From: Gymnorhina tibicen
Taxonomy: Eukaryota > Chordata > Aves > Passeriformes > Artamidae
Assembly (NCBI GenBank): GCA_013399875.1
Contig: VXAZ01003270.1
Coordinates: 212,913 to 276,912 of the forward strand
Length of the DNA stretch: 64,000 bases
Direction of reading: 5' to 3'
Position numbers and translations under genes: made by a program. Of this stretch, positions 24,544 through 36,316 are shown in pieces. Numbering within the stretch: position 1 is the stretch's first letter; the number at the start of each line of letters is the position of its first letter. The notes beneath the pieces were generated by a model. That model searched no databases. It had not been told where the DNA came from and worked only from the letters and a program-made list of their open reading frames with translations.

Positions 24544-24587
24544 ATTCAGTAAGGAAGAGAACCACAGCATTCTGTGCCTTACTGAAT
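24544..24587. repeat. inverted repeat inside CR1
   Basis: ATTCAGTAAGG at 24544-24554 is perfectly inverted as CCTTACTGAAT at 24577-24587, and the loop contains a smaller CACAG/CTGTG pair. The matching part of other CR1 copies does not show this palindrome, so it is a local change in this copy or a small insertion. Confidence 0.7.
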
Positions 24588-24620
24588 TACAGAATCACAT
24601 CCAGCACTGGATGCAGCAGT

Positions 24621-24652
24621 GCAGATGTTTCTCACTGCAGATGTTTCTCACC
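24621..24652. repeat. 16-bp tandem duplication
   Basis: GCAGATGTTTCTCACT is followed at once by GCAGATGTTTCTCACC. This looks like a replication-slippage duplication within the CR1 copy. Confidence 0.85.
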
Positions 24653-25185
24653 AGGGCTGAGTAAAGCAACGGGGCAGGGGAAGTTCACCTCCCTCAACCT
24701 TCTGGCAACAGTCTGCCTGATGCAGCTCTGGAGGCTGTGAGCCTTTTTTGCTGCAAGGGCACATTGCTGGCTCATGGTCAGCTTGCTGGCAGCCCTGACG
24801 TGCAGCTCCTCCCCTGCCAAGCTGCTTTTCAGCTGATTGACCCTAGCCTGTTGTGGTGTTTGGAATTGTTCTTCCTCTGATGTATTTCCCGTTGTTGAAT
24901 TTATTGAGATTCCTGTGTGTAACCTCTGTGGGTTCCAGTGAATGTGATCACACTGCTCTGATAGATCAGACAGTCCTTATGTAGATGTATCATCTACAAA
25001 CATGCTGAGGGTGCAGTCTGTCCCATCATCCAGGTGATCAGTGAAGGTGTTAAACACTGCTGGCTACAACATTAACCCTTGGGACAAAGCATTAGTAGCT
25101 GGCCTCCAGCTGGACCTTGTGTTTCATCACAACCCTTAAAGTCAACAGTTTTCTACCCTTAGATGCCCAACCTACTGCTAATTCT

Positions 25186-25742
25186 TTACTGAAAATCTAT
25201 GGTTTTGTGTTGTACCCTTTCCAAATATTTGTATTGTGCAAAAATGCTTTCAACGTATAAACTTAAAACAACACTCAGATCAACCAAAAAAGAAAAAAAA
25301 ACCCTGCATTGAGCTTAATTGTTTAGGAACAAATAAAACCAAAAACACGTAGGACTTGAAGGCAGAGAATAATTAGGTGACATCACAGTGAAATGAAAAC
25401 TGAAGAAACAGATAGGCTTTGCACAAAAGCGTGAATGTCCTACTACCCCAGGCTCCGTAACAAAGAAAAGAGACAATTGAAGGTCAAATGCCATCTAGTA
25501 GAAAATAGTTTTACTTAGCACATAAGCTAGAGGTTAAAATTGCAAAAAGAGTAAAATCTATCTAACCTAAGGCATAGAGACTGTACATGCATTTCTGATA
25601 GCAGCAGCTGGAATCAGATGGGAAAACCGTTATACATTCTTAAATATATCCAGAAACAGGCCAGAAACCAGGATACTGTTTGTGATCTCCAGGTAAATAA
25701 GCTCACTGCTTTTACAGTGAAGAGTATATGTAGGATTAAAAC
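25186..25742. other. non-coding, nothing recognised
   Basis: About 550 bp of AT-rich sequence between the CR1 and an LTR fragment. No feature seen. Confidence 0.5.
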
Positions 25743-26185
25743 AATTCCCTTTTAATGGGTTTGTGTGGCAAGGTTTTGGTAGCCAGGAGGCTGCAGGGGT
25801 GGCTTCTGTGAGAAGAAACCAGGGACTGCCCAGTGCCCCACCCAGACCTTTCAGATAGCTCCAAAACAGACCCACTGCTGGCCAAAGCTGAGCCCACCAG
25901 TGATGACAGTGGCCCCTCTGTGACAACATATTTAAGAAATTATAAAAAATGTTGTGCAGGAGCTGAGAAGGGAGTAAGCAAAAAATATGAAAAACAGCCC
26001 TGCATATCTCAAGGTCTGTGAAGAAGGAAAGGAGGAGGTGCTCCAGGTGCAAGATCAGCGATTCTTCTGTAGCCTATGGGGAAATCTGTGGTGATGAGAT
26101 TGTCTTCCAGCACATGGAAGATCATGTCTGAGCATATATTCACATTTCAGCCCCTGAAGGACCCCAAAACAGAGCAGATGGACAT
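25743..26185 (+). mobile_element. 5' part of a long avian ERV LTR
   Basis: Matches, from memory of the family, the start of a long avian ERV LTR of about 1.2 kb: GTGTGGCAAGGTTTTGGTAG, CTGCAGGGGTGGCTTCTGTG, CCAAAACAGACCCACTGCTG-like text, a TATTTAAGAA promoter-like site near 25929, AAACAGCCCTGCA, GTGAAGAAGGAAAGGAGGAG and GGACCCCAAAACAGAGCAG. Similarity is lost after about 26185. Reading frames of 140 and 62 residues here are not genes. The recurrence of the opening block at 27568-27632 supports a multi-copy repeat. Confidence 0.75.
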
Positions 26186-26256
26186 GCTCTCTGTGTTCTC
26201 AATAGCCTTGACTGAACGAGCAAATAGAAGTGGAATGCAATAGTAGCAGAGGACCA

Positions 26257-26436
26257 CAGTATCACTGAATGTTTGATGCTGGAATGGACCTGTGGAGGTC
26301 CTTTAGTCCAATCCCCCCTGACTGAGCAGAGTAACCTACAGGTTGCCCAGGACTGTGTACAGACAGCTTTTGAATATGTAGACTCCACAATATCTCTGGT
26401 AAACTTGTTCCAGAGTTGTCCAGCTGTCACCAAGGA
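26257..26436 (-). mobile_element. CR1 3' end, truncated
   Basis: TATCACTGAATGTTTGATGC begins the reversed CR1 tail. The CR1 3' UTR blocks GTCCAATCCCCCCTGA, ACAGGTTGCCCAGGACTGTG, GACTCCACAATATCTCTGG and TTGTTCCAGAGTTGTCCAGC follow. It is cut after about 180 bp and lies inside the wrecked LTR, so it either inserted into the LTR or marks its deleted edge. Confidence 0.87.
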
Positions 26437-27084
26437 TGATAAAAACAGCAAAGGGTGAAAATACTGTTGCTTGTGAGTGATGCCAGAATTTTGCACCAGA
26501 AAAAAACCAATTCTTGAACCAGATACGCTCAGAGAACTTGAGCTGCTGTGATATCATATAAATCACACTTGTTTTCAATGTATTCAACACTGCAAAAAGC
26601 CATATGGATCAATATGGAAACTGCCTTGCAAATGCTCAAACGTGGAATCACAATACAGAGGCATAACATGCTTCTTAGACTGTACCACAAGTACAGAACA
26701 TTGTTAATTATCTTATCTTGAGGGACAGGATATGACCTTTTAATGCCTCTTGCAATTTAGACTTGCATAATTTAAAATGGGACTCATTATTCTCTGCAGT
26801 TGAAAATAGATAATTGTACATTCAGAGAAATATGTTCGCAGGGAACTTTCTCAGGTCTGCATGTGCAAGGTCAAGAGATGTGTATTTTCTTCAGTTATAA
26901 AATAGACCAAAGAAACATATTTGGTTCAGATGCTCTTGTATTCTTTAACTTGTATAGTCTCTTCAGCCTAGAGAATCAAAGCACTTACAGTATTAGAATT
27001 TGTATTCACATATAAATTGAAACAATAATTCCAGCATTCCATAGAAAAGGATTGCTACAGAGCTTTATTTACTTTTACAGTCAA
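26437..27084. other. unassigned sequence between LTR pieces
   Basis: About 650 bp lying where the middle of the long LTR would be expected, but AT-rich and unlike the GC-rich LTR middle that I know. It is either inserted host sequence, a rearranged flank, or strongly decayed LTR. Confidence 0.4.
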
Positions 27085-27246
27085 CATCCAGACTGTGCAC
27101 AGCCTTTGCTTTTGCATTATTAAGCTGCCTTTACCTTGACCCACGAGGTTCTTTTCCCCTTATGTTCTGCCTCCCCTCTTCTGCTGAGGAGGTGAAGTGA
27201 TAGAGCAGCTTGGTGGGCACCTGGTGTCTAGCCAAGGTCAGCACAC
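27085..27246 (+). mobile_element. 3' end of an ERVL-type LTR
   Basis: ATTATTAAGCTGCCTTTACC, then TTGACCCACGAGG, then CCCCTCTTCTGCTGAGGAGG, GTGATAGAGCAGCTTGGTGG and the closing AGCCAAGGTCAGCACA. The same series closes the complete LTR at 41500-41632 (TTATTAAACTGCCTTTATC ... GTGATAGAGTGGCTTGGTGG ... AGCCAAGTCAAGACACA), so this is the U5 end of a related LTR. It may be the 3' end of the LTR that begins at 25743. Confidence 0.8.
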
Positions 27247-27567
27247 CCCGGTTCTTTTTGGTGCACAATACAGGGCATGGGGTGCTTGAGATAGGGGTAG
27301 TAATTGGGAGAGCCAGTGGGTAAAACATGGACTGGACACAGCTAGACAGTGAACAGTGGAATGATGATGGGGAATTTTGGTTCTTGTCATTGTGGTGAAG
27401 AAATTAGTGGACTGTGCATAAATTTTCCACTTTCAGTTGGTGTTGTGATAATGTTGTTTTGATTTTTTTTTAATGTGAGTGAAGTTTTTGAAAATTATGA
27501 TGATTGTGTAATAAATGTGGATTGTAATGATAATTCTTAAATATGTGATTCACAGATATGAGAAGTG
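27247..27567 (+). mobile_element. possible ERV internal remnant
   Basis: About 320 bp between an LTR 3' end and a second LTR start in the same orientation. That position would be the interior of a provirus. No gag or pol similarity is visible, and a clear primer-binding site is not recognised (TTTTTGGTGCACA near 27258 is only suggestive). Most of any interior must be deleted. Confidence 0.35.
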
Positions 27568-27632
27568 GAATGTATTGGGTTACATTGCAAGATTTTGGTA
27601 GTGTGAGGGCTGCAGGGGTGGAGTGAGTTTAA
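27568..27632 (+). mobile_element. start of a second long ERV LTR copy
   Basis: TGTATTGGGTTACATTGCAA, then GATTTTGGTAG and GGCTGCAGGGGTGGAG, which repeats the opening block at 25750-25810 (GCAAGGTTTTGGTAG ... GGCTGCAGGGGTGG). The match stops abruptly at about 27632, before a G/T-rich tract. Confidence 0.65.
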
Positions 27633-27647
27633 GAACTTGAAGACAAA

Positions 27648-27755
27648 TGGTTTGGGTTTTATTTATTTTGGGGTTTTTTGTTGCCTTGGTGTTTTTGGTT
27701 TAGTTTTGTGTTTGTTTGTTTTTTGTTTTGTTTTTGTTGTTGTTGGTTGGTTTCT
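27648..27755. repeat. G/T-rich low-complexity tract
   Basis: About 108 bp of almost pure G and T on the plus strand, with GGTTTT, GTTTG and (GTT)n units. See the finding on recurring G/T-rich tracts. Confidence 0.85.
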
Positions 27756-28916
27756 TCCTGACTCTCTAACAGTGCCTTAGGAGCTCTGCCCCAAAGACTT
27801 TAGAACAGAACAAACAGAAATTTTTTTCTTCTGCATTATAGAAGAGGACAAAATCCTAATGTCAGTAATTTGCATACTGAATAAATTTGCGTACTCTTAC
27901 ACAAATCATTCCTAGAGATTGTCTAAAGAGGCTCTTAGACCAAACTCCTGTGATAGGTGCCATCCAAAATCAAAATTGCACAGGATCACCACACAAATAA
28001 TTTAGTTTCTCCATAGTCATTATGTAGTAATAGTTCACTGTATGCCAGCACTTTATAATATATTTCCATTTAAATCATGACATCAGTTGTAACTTTTAAG
28101 TTTCATTACCAGGCTCTGTACAAATAGATTGAGATTTTTCTGCACCATTTTGCTAGCAAGCCATGATTTTATGGTACATTCTCAATTGTAAAAGGTGAAG
28201 TAGAATTTGAAGGTCTTTTTGATGCACAAGAGGGGAATATGGAACAATAAATATGAAATCTTTGCACTTTTTTTCAGCTTCAAAATAGAACTTCACAGCT
28301 ACAGGGAAAGAGAAATGTTTTTCCCCCAAAATGGATTTTCTTAAGATTGAATATCAGCATGAACTCGTGAGATATCTTTTATCTCATGTGAAGAGTCTTT
28401 AGATTCCAACACACTAGGTGCTTGCCAGTGTCCCAGTGTACTAAAATACAAAGTGTGGATTTAACAGAACAGCAAAATTCTGCGGAAGCCTGTTAGCTGT
28501 TTATGGAAAGCTCCATCCAGAGAGCATTGAGCAATCTATAGTACATGAAGGAGAAGATCTAGCTACAGATTTAGGTAAGACAATGCTTTTTGACAACTGT
28601 GGAGTTTTAAATACAATTTCTTAAGATCATCACATAGGAAAAGATCAAAGGGAAAAGGAGTATATGTTAATAGGTAAGGATCAAAGAATGTTTTTAAACT
28701 TGTGCACTGCCACGCAATGTGAGACTTCATGTATTCAGGCACAGCAGCAGCCCAAAATGAACGTACCTTCTTTCCTTTGCACGGGCTGTCTGGAAGCATT
28801 TGTTTAAGAAATATTTTCAGGAGTTTCTGTACCTGCTTGTATTGCTTGATCCATTGTGTAACATAATCCATGGAACCCTTGATTTACAGATCTTTAGGCA
28901 CACTTACATTAAATAC
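27756..28916. other. non-coding, nothing recognised
   Basis: AT-rich sequence. A 102-residue open frame on the minus strand (28563-28871) has no domain I can recognise and no start or splice context that supports a gene. Confidence 0.5.
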
Positions 28917-29150
28917 TACTGACACAATAAGAGGTAGTTGCCACAAACGGAAATACAGGAAATTCCATTTAAACTTAAGCAGAAAAAAAAAAATGCTCCG
29001 AGGGGGATTGAACAATGGAAGAGTTTGCCCAGAATGGCTGTGGATCCTCCATCCTTGCAGGCCCTCAAAACTGGGCTTCAAGTAACCTACTCTAGATGAT
29101 TCTGCTTTTAACAGAGAGTTTGACTAGACACTCACCAGAGGGGATATGTA
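28917..29150 (+). mobile_element. CR1 LINE 3' end
   Basis: Forward CR1 fragment. GACACAATAAGAGGTAGTTG matches the CR1 block for the RGS/RGN residues. It is followed by GGAAATTCCATTTAAAC, GAGTTTGCCCAGAATGGCTG, TGGATCCTCCATCCTTGCAG, CCTACTCTAGATGATTCTGC and the 3' end around TTTGACTAGACACTCACCAG. About 235 bp survive, with a poly-A run of 11 at about 28981-28992 inside. The open frame at 28870-29085 is this fragment. Confidence 0.87.
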
Positions 29151-31286
29151 CCATCTTTTTCTAGCTTTCACTTTAAGTCTACTGCCAGGTTATTCAAGGG
29201 AACCAGGAATATGCTTGTCTTTCTGAATTATTCAACAACAAATATGGTTAAAAGACAAGCTATCGCAAAATTGTCAAGGCTGGAAAAGTTTAAAAGACAA
29301 AAAAACCAAACAAGCAAAATCCACACATCCACACACCCTCCCTTGTGATCCACATCCAGGAAAGAAAAAAGCAGACAGATGGATGACAGTTAGGAGGGTA
29401 ATGACAGGGCAAGAAGATGAAAATTCTCTCCATGTTAATCAGAAATTGGCTTGCTTTTAAGTTTAAAGTTATGCAGCTAAATTTAATCTAATTTTCAGAT
29501 GTAGTAAGTACTGTTGCTTCACTAGCTTCAATATGGGCGCTCAGCCTCCTGTGAGAGTAAGGTCACCTTTCGTTAGGTACTTAAGTGTGTGTTTCATAGA
29601 GGTGTTACACACCCATAACATCCACTGAACTCAGGAACTCCAACGCATATGAAAAACAGGATGTTTACGTCTACTTCTAGACATAGAACTTTGTGATTGA
29701 TTCTGATTAAAGAAATTACTAACACAGTTGTGAAAGAACAGAGTTGATTATGTGCAAGAGCAGCACTTCGAGCAAATTTTATATTCTCATTATACTGTGA
29801 AAACAAAAACCAACGTTTAAGATCATTCTTCATCTCAAGTGACACTAAATCTTTCTGATTAGTCATACTTCTTCCAAAAAACTTTGTGAAGAGTATTTTC
29901 AACCTAACATAACATACTGCAGAAAGATTGAAATTAGGTGTTACTCATTTTGGACTTAAAGGAGGACTATTTATGCTTGTGCAAATTACTGAAGTTCATA
30001 AATTTTCTTTAATGGGAAGGACTTTATTTGAACTGAGGGAGCTCTACTAACCACAAGTGGGAAATAAACTGGTAACAAAAGGAGAGAGAGTGATTTTGGG
30101 CAAGCTTTTTACCATTTGTGATCATGTGTTGCCATACTGAAATTCCAAATATAGTTATTCCTTTGGATAGGATGAACTTCTTCATGGTTCTGTATATTTC
30201 ATGTAGACCATTAAAAATACTTGTACCTAAATTGGCAGACAAAAATCAAAATATAAAAGTTGGAAATCTGTGCCAGTCTTATTTATGGACTGTTATAGGA
30301 GTTCACTGAATTTTGAGTATGCATCATAAAGAACTTAGCATATCTATCATACTATAAATTATCACAGAATAGATATTGTTAAGGGGAAAAATAGGAGATC
30401 AGGTTTAAATTCTATTTCATTGTTCAAGTGGGACTTACTTCTAGACTAAGAAACATATGTATATAAGTGCCAACATATTTTAAAAGGAGTGTAAGTTCCC
30501 ACAGTGTAGGCAATGGAGAGGAAGCTAATTCTGAGCAGGAGTTGGAATGGAGATATGGAATGATTTGACTCATGTTAAAGCACATTATTAGGAATATATC
30601 CACTTGTTAACATACACGTCCAGTGCTTGTATGGAGAATTTGCAAAGGAATTTTTAATTTTAAATACCACACAAGAAATTTGAAAGATCCTGTGTGATTC
30701 CAGAGCATAAGCTGAAGACTAGATAGGATGCCCCTAGAAATTAAAATGTCTCTAAACGTTATTTTTAGTCAGCTGAATCAAGGCTTTTTTTACAGGAAAG
30801 AATTTAGTTACCTTGCCATAGATGTCTAACATGTAAAGTATAATTCCTGCACTGCATCTACTAGTCATGAGAAGCTGTTTCGGATACCAGGGCACTACTC
30901 AACTTATTCACAAGAAATTAAATTTTCTCCCTGATACGTGACCAGTTGAATAGCCAAGAAGGCACCAGTGACTGTACTGACTAAATCTTTTTGGCTGTAG
31001 ACCTAGATTTTACTCTCTTCATCTGAAAGCTGGTCATGCCTCCTGTTCTAAGAATTGTTCAAATTCACTGACATAGGTGTAAAACCACACAAATTTTAAT
31101 AAAAAGGTTAAACAGAAAGGAATATTTATGAGATTTATGATGTAACAATATATGCATGCAACTGATCATTAAATGGCTTTTCTTATTGCTTATAAGTAAT
31201 AGAAATACAATTCCTAACAGAAGTTCTATGAAGTTCTAATCATTTTACACTAATATTGAAGGCCATTAGTAGTTCCTGCAATATGT
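29151..31286. other. non-coding, nothing recognised
   Basis: 2.1 kb of AT-rich sequence without a transposon end or exon I can recognise. A 102-residue minus-strand open frame (29594-29902) is long for this composition but shows no domain. Confidence 0.5.
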
Positions 31287-31333
31287 AACTAGAGGATCTT
31301 TAAAGTCCCTTCCAACCCAAACCATTCTTTATA
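31287..31333 (+). mobile_element. CR1 3' tail fragment
   Basis: GGATCTTTAAAGTCCCTTCC followed by AACCCAAACCATTCTTTAT is a near-consensus avian CR1 tail. Only about 47 bp are present, so it is a severely truncated insertion or the remains of one. Confidence 0.85.
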
Positions 31334-34300
31334 AAGATACACACTCTGACAGGATTGTGTTAAACCCAGTGTTATGTTCAATACAATTTTTTTCCCCAAG
31401 TGAGACCACGTTTTTCCCAGGTGATCTTAATTTTGCCATAGAAATTTTTTTCACAAGACTCCTCAGCAATAGTCTTGAAAGGATATTTCTTAATACTTTG
31501 CAAAGGTAAGTCAGAAGCTGCACCAACATTTTGCTCTCAAGTCTGCAATGCTGTCTTAGTTATTGACTATTCATGCATTTAGCATTTGTCATTTATGCTT
31601 ACTTTTAAAGAAACAGAATTGTTTTTAAAGGAAAGCTGTTCAAGACAATGAAGTTCTGCAGTGATCAATGCCCAGAACACTTAGCTTTCTTCAGCAGAGT
31701 AATAAATATATTGTCATAAGCAGAGAGCTTGCATGCGATAGCATTTATTTCATTAGATATGCAGTACTTATTGCATGCACTTTTACAAATACATTTTAGC
31801 ATTGGCATAATTCTGCAGTAATTTATGTGTGACTGTTATTAAGACTACTTCTTTATGATTGAGTTTCCAAGAAAATGATCTGACCTTTTCTTGTAATTCC
31901 TGAAATGGCTTACGGCTTCCTATTCCTGTATAGTATAGAACTGGGACTCTTTATTTAGACAAATTATTTATCTTTCTTTAATGGCCTTTATAGGAAATGG
32001 AAGCTAGAAAGCAAATAACTTTAGGAAAGCAATCATCTTCTTGATATATATCATAGCAGATAGACAAAGAACAGAAATCCACCAGAAGTTCTTCCTTAAT
32101 GCACTATTTCCCCTAGTTATTGTTTGGTGGTTGTTGTGGCTTATTTTGTTGTTTGTCTTTTGGGGGTTTGTGGTTTGTTGCTTTGTTTTTTTAAAATTTC
32201 TTTTGGGGTTTAATTTCTTTTTTTTTTTTAAATCTTATTCAAGCACAAATGGTGCTAAAGCAGAAACTTAAGATTTTGAACAGTAATTTATTAAAACTTA
32301 ATAGTTGCCAGGGGGTCTATATTTTTGTATAAAAAATAACTTCTGAAGGCAGACATACAAACACTGTGGTTGTTAGGATCCACAGACAAACAGAAGAAGT
32401 TTAAATACTGCCATGTCTTCTAAAAATAACTGACCTGTAGCACTTTTAAACAGCTAGAGTAACAGCTCTAATAGATGCCAACTTAAAAGATTTTGTATAC
32501 CAGCTGTCTTCAGAAGGGAACTGAAAATATCCTCATGAGGTACAGGGTGATTGTGAACACACAGAGGAAACTTCAATTTACATGGTACCAAGCAGTACTG
32601 AGATTATTCCTATCTATCAGCCTCTCAAGGCACAAATGAGTTCCAGTCTTGAATGAACTGCAGTTGCTTATATTGCAACCTTACAAGAGACAAGTTCTTA
32701 TTTCTGCAAATGAACAGACTACTAATTAAAAAAAAGAAAAAAAAAAGGAAAGTATGTGTGGACAAGGAAAATGGCATAAATGGTAACAAAAAAATATTAA
32801 CACCATATGTTCATAAACTGAGAGTAATCAGCATAGTTTAAGAAAAGATTTGAAGTAGATGAGTACTTTTTACGAGGTTTTTTTTTTTATAATGTTTCTT
32901 TGTAGTTTCTTTTGGGAAGCATCTGCAAAATCCAGTGAGCAGGACAGAAGGAGCTGTTCAAGAACAGTGCTGGACTAAGCAGTGGTAGATTCTGACTCCA
33001 AGGGCCCATGCTGTAGTTTAACTGTTCACAGGAAGAATTGCCCTATAAAAGAAGGCTGTATCTAGTGATTGCTTTAGGAAATTCATGGCCAGTGCTAGAC
33101 CAAAAGTGGTATACATGCCAAAGAGATACCACTTGTAGCATTAGTAGCAGGGCTGCCTAACTGATGGGCTTTTAACCACTTCATATCCAAATTGTCAGAG
33201 CTGTTAAGCACCTTGACTCCAACCTTCATGTGTATCAACTTTGTGTCTGAGGTGACTTTTTTTACATTCTTGCTTTAAAGGTATATTTGCTAAGGTTAAA
33301 TTTGGAGGCTCCATACTGGGGGAAGTCACAAATTTTTTCTGTACCTCTTTTTGTTTCAGATAGGAAAAAGACATGTCAATTTCTTACATTAATATTACAT
33401 CCTTGTATTTTCATCTAATGGAAAGGCACGAAACACACCTTTCTAGCTTATGTAGAATTCTACATTTCCACTCAAACCACATTCTTTTCTCCATCAAATG
33501 ATCTCAGAAAAAATCCCTACAAATGTAAGTAGGGATTGATTTAGAAGAACTTGATCTAAATCTAAACTTTGGAGCTTTACTTCATGTATAGCCTACACAT
33601 TCCCAGGTAAGACCTAACTGAGCTTTACTGGAAAAAGATTCAGAGAATAAATCCCATGACTGTTGCTGGAGGTTGTCTACCTGGAATTTTAGATCGAAGA
33701 GTGAGGCGTGCTACTTGCACTCAGCCATGGACATGAAGATGATTACTGTGGTTCACGTAAAGCAGAAAAAAACCTCAACAAAACAAAAAAAAAACTATGA
33801 AACACTTCAGATGTAAAATTATTTTAAGAATAAAACTATTGACTATGTACCTGTCACATTAGAATCCTTTATCCAATATTTCTGTTGCTTAAATTATTCT
33901 ATTAAGGACATAATTATTCAGACTATTTCTTTGATGTTGACAAGACACTGCAAAAAATATGGTTACTTTTTAATGATTGATAGGAACATTTAATCATGTT
34001 AGCCATATCTACAATATGTTGTATTTAACTTTACAGTGTATTGTTTTAGTCAAATTTACTGGTATTATAGCCTAGACTTAGGGTTGGAAGATATTTTCCC
34101 AGTCCCAAAAGGGAAAAAGCTGTAAAATTCATCATTAAAATGCTGAAATCTCATCATCAAGGCAGACAACTTAAATTAGTTGTCCAAATCTTCTGTTTAT
34201 TTAAGTAAAACTTGTGTAGTTTAGAGAAATTCTGTACAGTTTATTTTAAAGTAAATTCCAGTACTTGGGAGATATATATTTTAAAAATCATAGTTTATTT

Positions 34301-35912
34301 TAAAATAAATCACATATTTTTAAGAAATTGTGCATATATCTTTTTTCCCCAAGACACTCCTAACCTTAAAGAACCCAAACTTTTTTCTGTCTGTTTTGGA
34401 CTGCAGTTTCATTTCCTTGAATAACCGTTCCATCCATAAAACAGAAATTGTAATGCCTTCTGAAACGTCAAATGCGTCCACTTACACATAGCCAGAGTCT
34501 TTCACTCAGAACTTTGAATAAACAGTCCTGTGATGAATTTTACACCTTGGTTTACAAGAAACAGAAATAAGTTGGAATTAAATTTACTTAGAAATATCTT
34601 TTGCATATAACAATGTCATAGCAAAGTGCTCTTATTAATGGGAGCAGTCAGGAAGATTTCACACTGCAGCTTCTTTGTTGTAACATTGCTCATTTATCCC
34701 AGAAGTCCTCAGAAAATATTTGGTGTGAATGTTTCAGTTATCTCCACTGAAGAAATTCAGAACCAAGCATCAGTTATTATATACAACTTCCCAGAGCTCC
34801 TGTTCAAAAATGGTAACTTCAAAGTGAAAAAAATAAAAGGAAGGGAAGAAAAAGAAAATCATTGGAAACATGATTGGTCGAGCAATTGACTCTCTTCATG
34901 AACTAAAAAGAGAAAAGAGAAGGGGTTCTTTTTGTTTTGTTTTGTTGCAGAAATCTGAACTTTCATAGTACATTTTATTGCCATTTTAAAATGGTTAGCA
35001 AAATACATTTATGGAAAAGGTGAGGCTGTGCATGCAGTAGCTAAAACTAAAAACCTGCGTTGACAGGGTGCCTTAAATATTCTTACTGAATTCAAGTTCA
35101 CCATTCTTCAAAATATCCTACCAAATAATCTTCAGCAGTGAATGATTCAAACCTGAATGATATTTGTAGAAAAACCTAGCATTTTTGTTTATCCCCATTG
35201 AGGTCTAGTTAATTTGCTTCCATAGTGTATAATGGATTTGTGCTATAGATGAAGGAAATTCAAAGTAATACTTTGACGTCAGTTTTGAAATGACCCTTAG
35301 TTTCTACATGACAGAGAGCAAGAGACAATGATTCCACACTTCAAATTCTTTATTTGTATAAATTTGTCATAATCGGGTGAAATTTAATGGCTTTTCCTGG
35401 CTTGTTAAATTAAAATTCAAAATTTGATTAGTACTATATACACATGAATACTAGGAGAAACAACTCTTAGAAGTTTTGCTTTTCCACCCTTCCTTTATAC
35501 CACATAAACATTGTCTGTGTATAGTGTAATGTGACTTCAGATCATTAAGCACAATTTTGTGTTTCTTCAGGCATAAGAAAAAAAATTCTACAATGGGGCC
35601 CAAAACATTTGAATTCTATGTGTTTTCTGTGTTCAGTATATTATTAGAAACATCACCTTTCCCTAATGTCAGTATCCATGTTGACTGAATCTTAGTTTGA
35701 ACCTCAAGTAACAATAAGTATGTGACAGTATTTTTTCTGCTTAAATGTGTTTAAGAAAACCTCAGAATCCAAGAAAGTGTCTTAGAAATATATAAAGATT
35801 CAGATTAAGATTTTAAAATTTGCATTATTTTTTTCTCAGTAAGGTTTTCATGATTTCATTATAAGGTCAGAGCCATTACTTATTGAAACATATCTAGCAT
35901 AAAGTCTGGATA
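31334..35912. other. non-coding, with one G/T-rich tract
   Basis: 4.6 kb of AT-rich sequence. A G/T-rich low-complexity tract lies at 32119-32230, ending in a poly-T run, and an A-rich patch at 32728-32747. I see no exon, RNA gene or transposon end. Open frames of 60-87 residues here (32041, 34212, 34626) are unsupported. Confidence 0.5.
32119..32230. repeat. G/T-rich low-complexity tract
   Basis: Plus strand is almost only G and T, with TTTGGTGG, GTTGTTTG and GGGGGTTTGTGG units, closing in a T run. It is similar in kind to the tract at 27648-27755. Confidence 0.8.
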
Positions 35913-35952
35913 ACAGAATCACTGAATCACAGAATATGCTGAGTTGGAAAAC
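35913..35952 (-). mobile_element. CR1 3' tail fragment
   Basis: ACAGAATCACTGAATCACAG then AATATGCTGAGTTGGAAAAC is the reversed CR1 tail with octamer repeats. Only about 40 bp can be recognised. Confidence 0.72.
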
Positions 35953-36232
35953 AGATATTTGCTAAAAAATTTCTGTATTTTCTGTGTATGTAGTAGTTTC
36001 AATGTATAGGAAATTGCAGGACAACAACATCTCTGAGGAAGGGGCTGTCAGAAATGCTTAAATTCTTTCTGATTGCTGTGAAGTTCCAGGCTCCATTCCG
36101 GAGCATTTATGACAGTGCAAAATTGAAAGTTTGAAGTTTTGAGGACAAGGAATCTGTGACTGGATTACTGTGACTCTTCCTTTCAGAAAGAGCATTACAT
36201 ATACAACGGGAAGTCCAAAAACTAAGTGTGCT

Positions 36233-36316
36233 ACTTTATGGAGTTGCTCTTTAGCTGTCTAAGTCTAAGTTTTAACTTTATGGAGTTGCTCTTTAGCTGT
36301 CTAAGTCTAAGTTTTA
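36233..36316. repeat. perfect 42-bp tandem duplication
   Basis: Two identical adjacent 42-bp units, 36233-36274 and 36275-36316, starting ACTTTATGGAGTTGC and ending AGTCTAAGTTTTA. Identity is complete, so the event is recent or the assembly has duplicated a segment. It lies in no reading frame I can support. Confidence 0.97.

Larger units (their letters stand above)
24094..25185 (-). mobile_element. CR1 LINE, 1.1-kb copy
   Basis: Plus strand opens with ATAGAATCACAGGGTGGCTG, the reverse complement of the CR1 tail. The CR1 3' UTR and ORF2 follow in the expected reversed order: GTTGCTTGGGGCCATGTCC, CTTCTCTTCTCCAGGCTGAA, CACCTCCCTCAACCTTCTGG, CACATTGCTGGCTCATGGTC, CATCTACAAACATGCTGAGG (complement of the FADD region), and GGCCTCCAGCTGGACCTTGT. 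The frame is broken by many stops and indels. Two local oddities lie inside it: an 11-bp inverted repeat at 24544-24587 and a 16-bp tandem duplication at 24621-24652. Confidence 0.93.
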
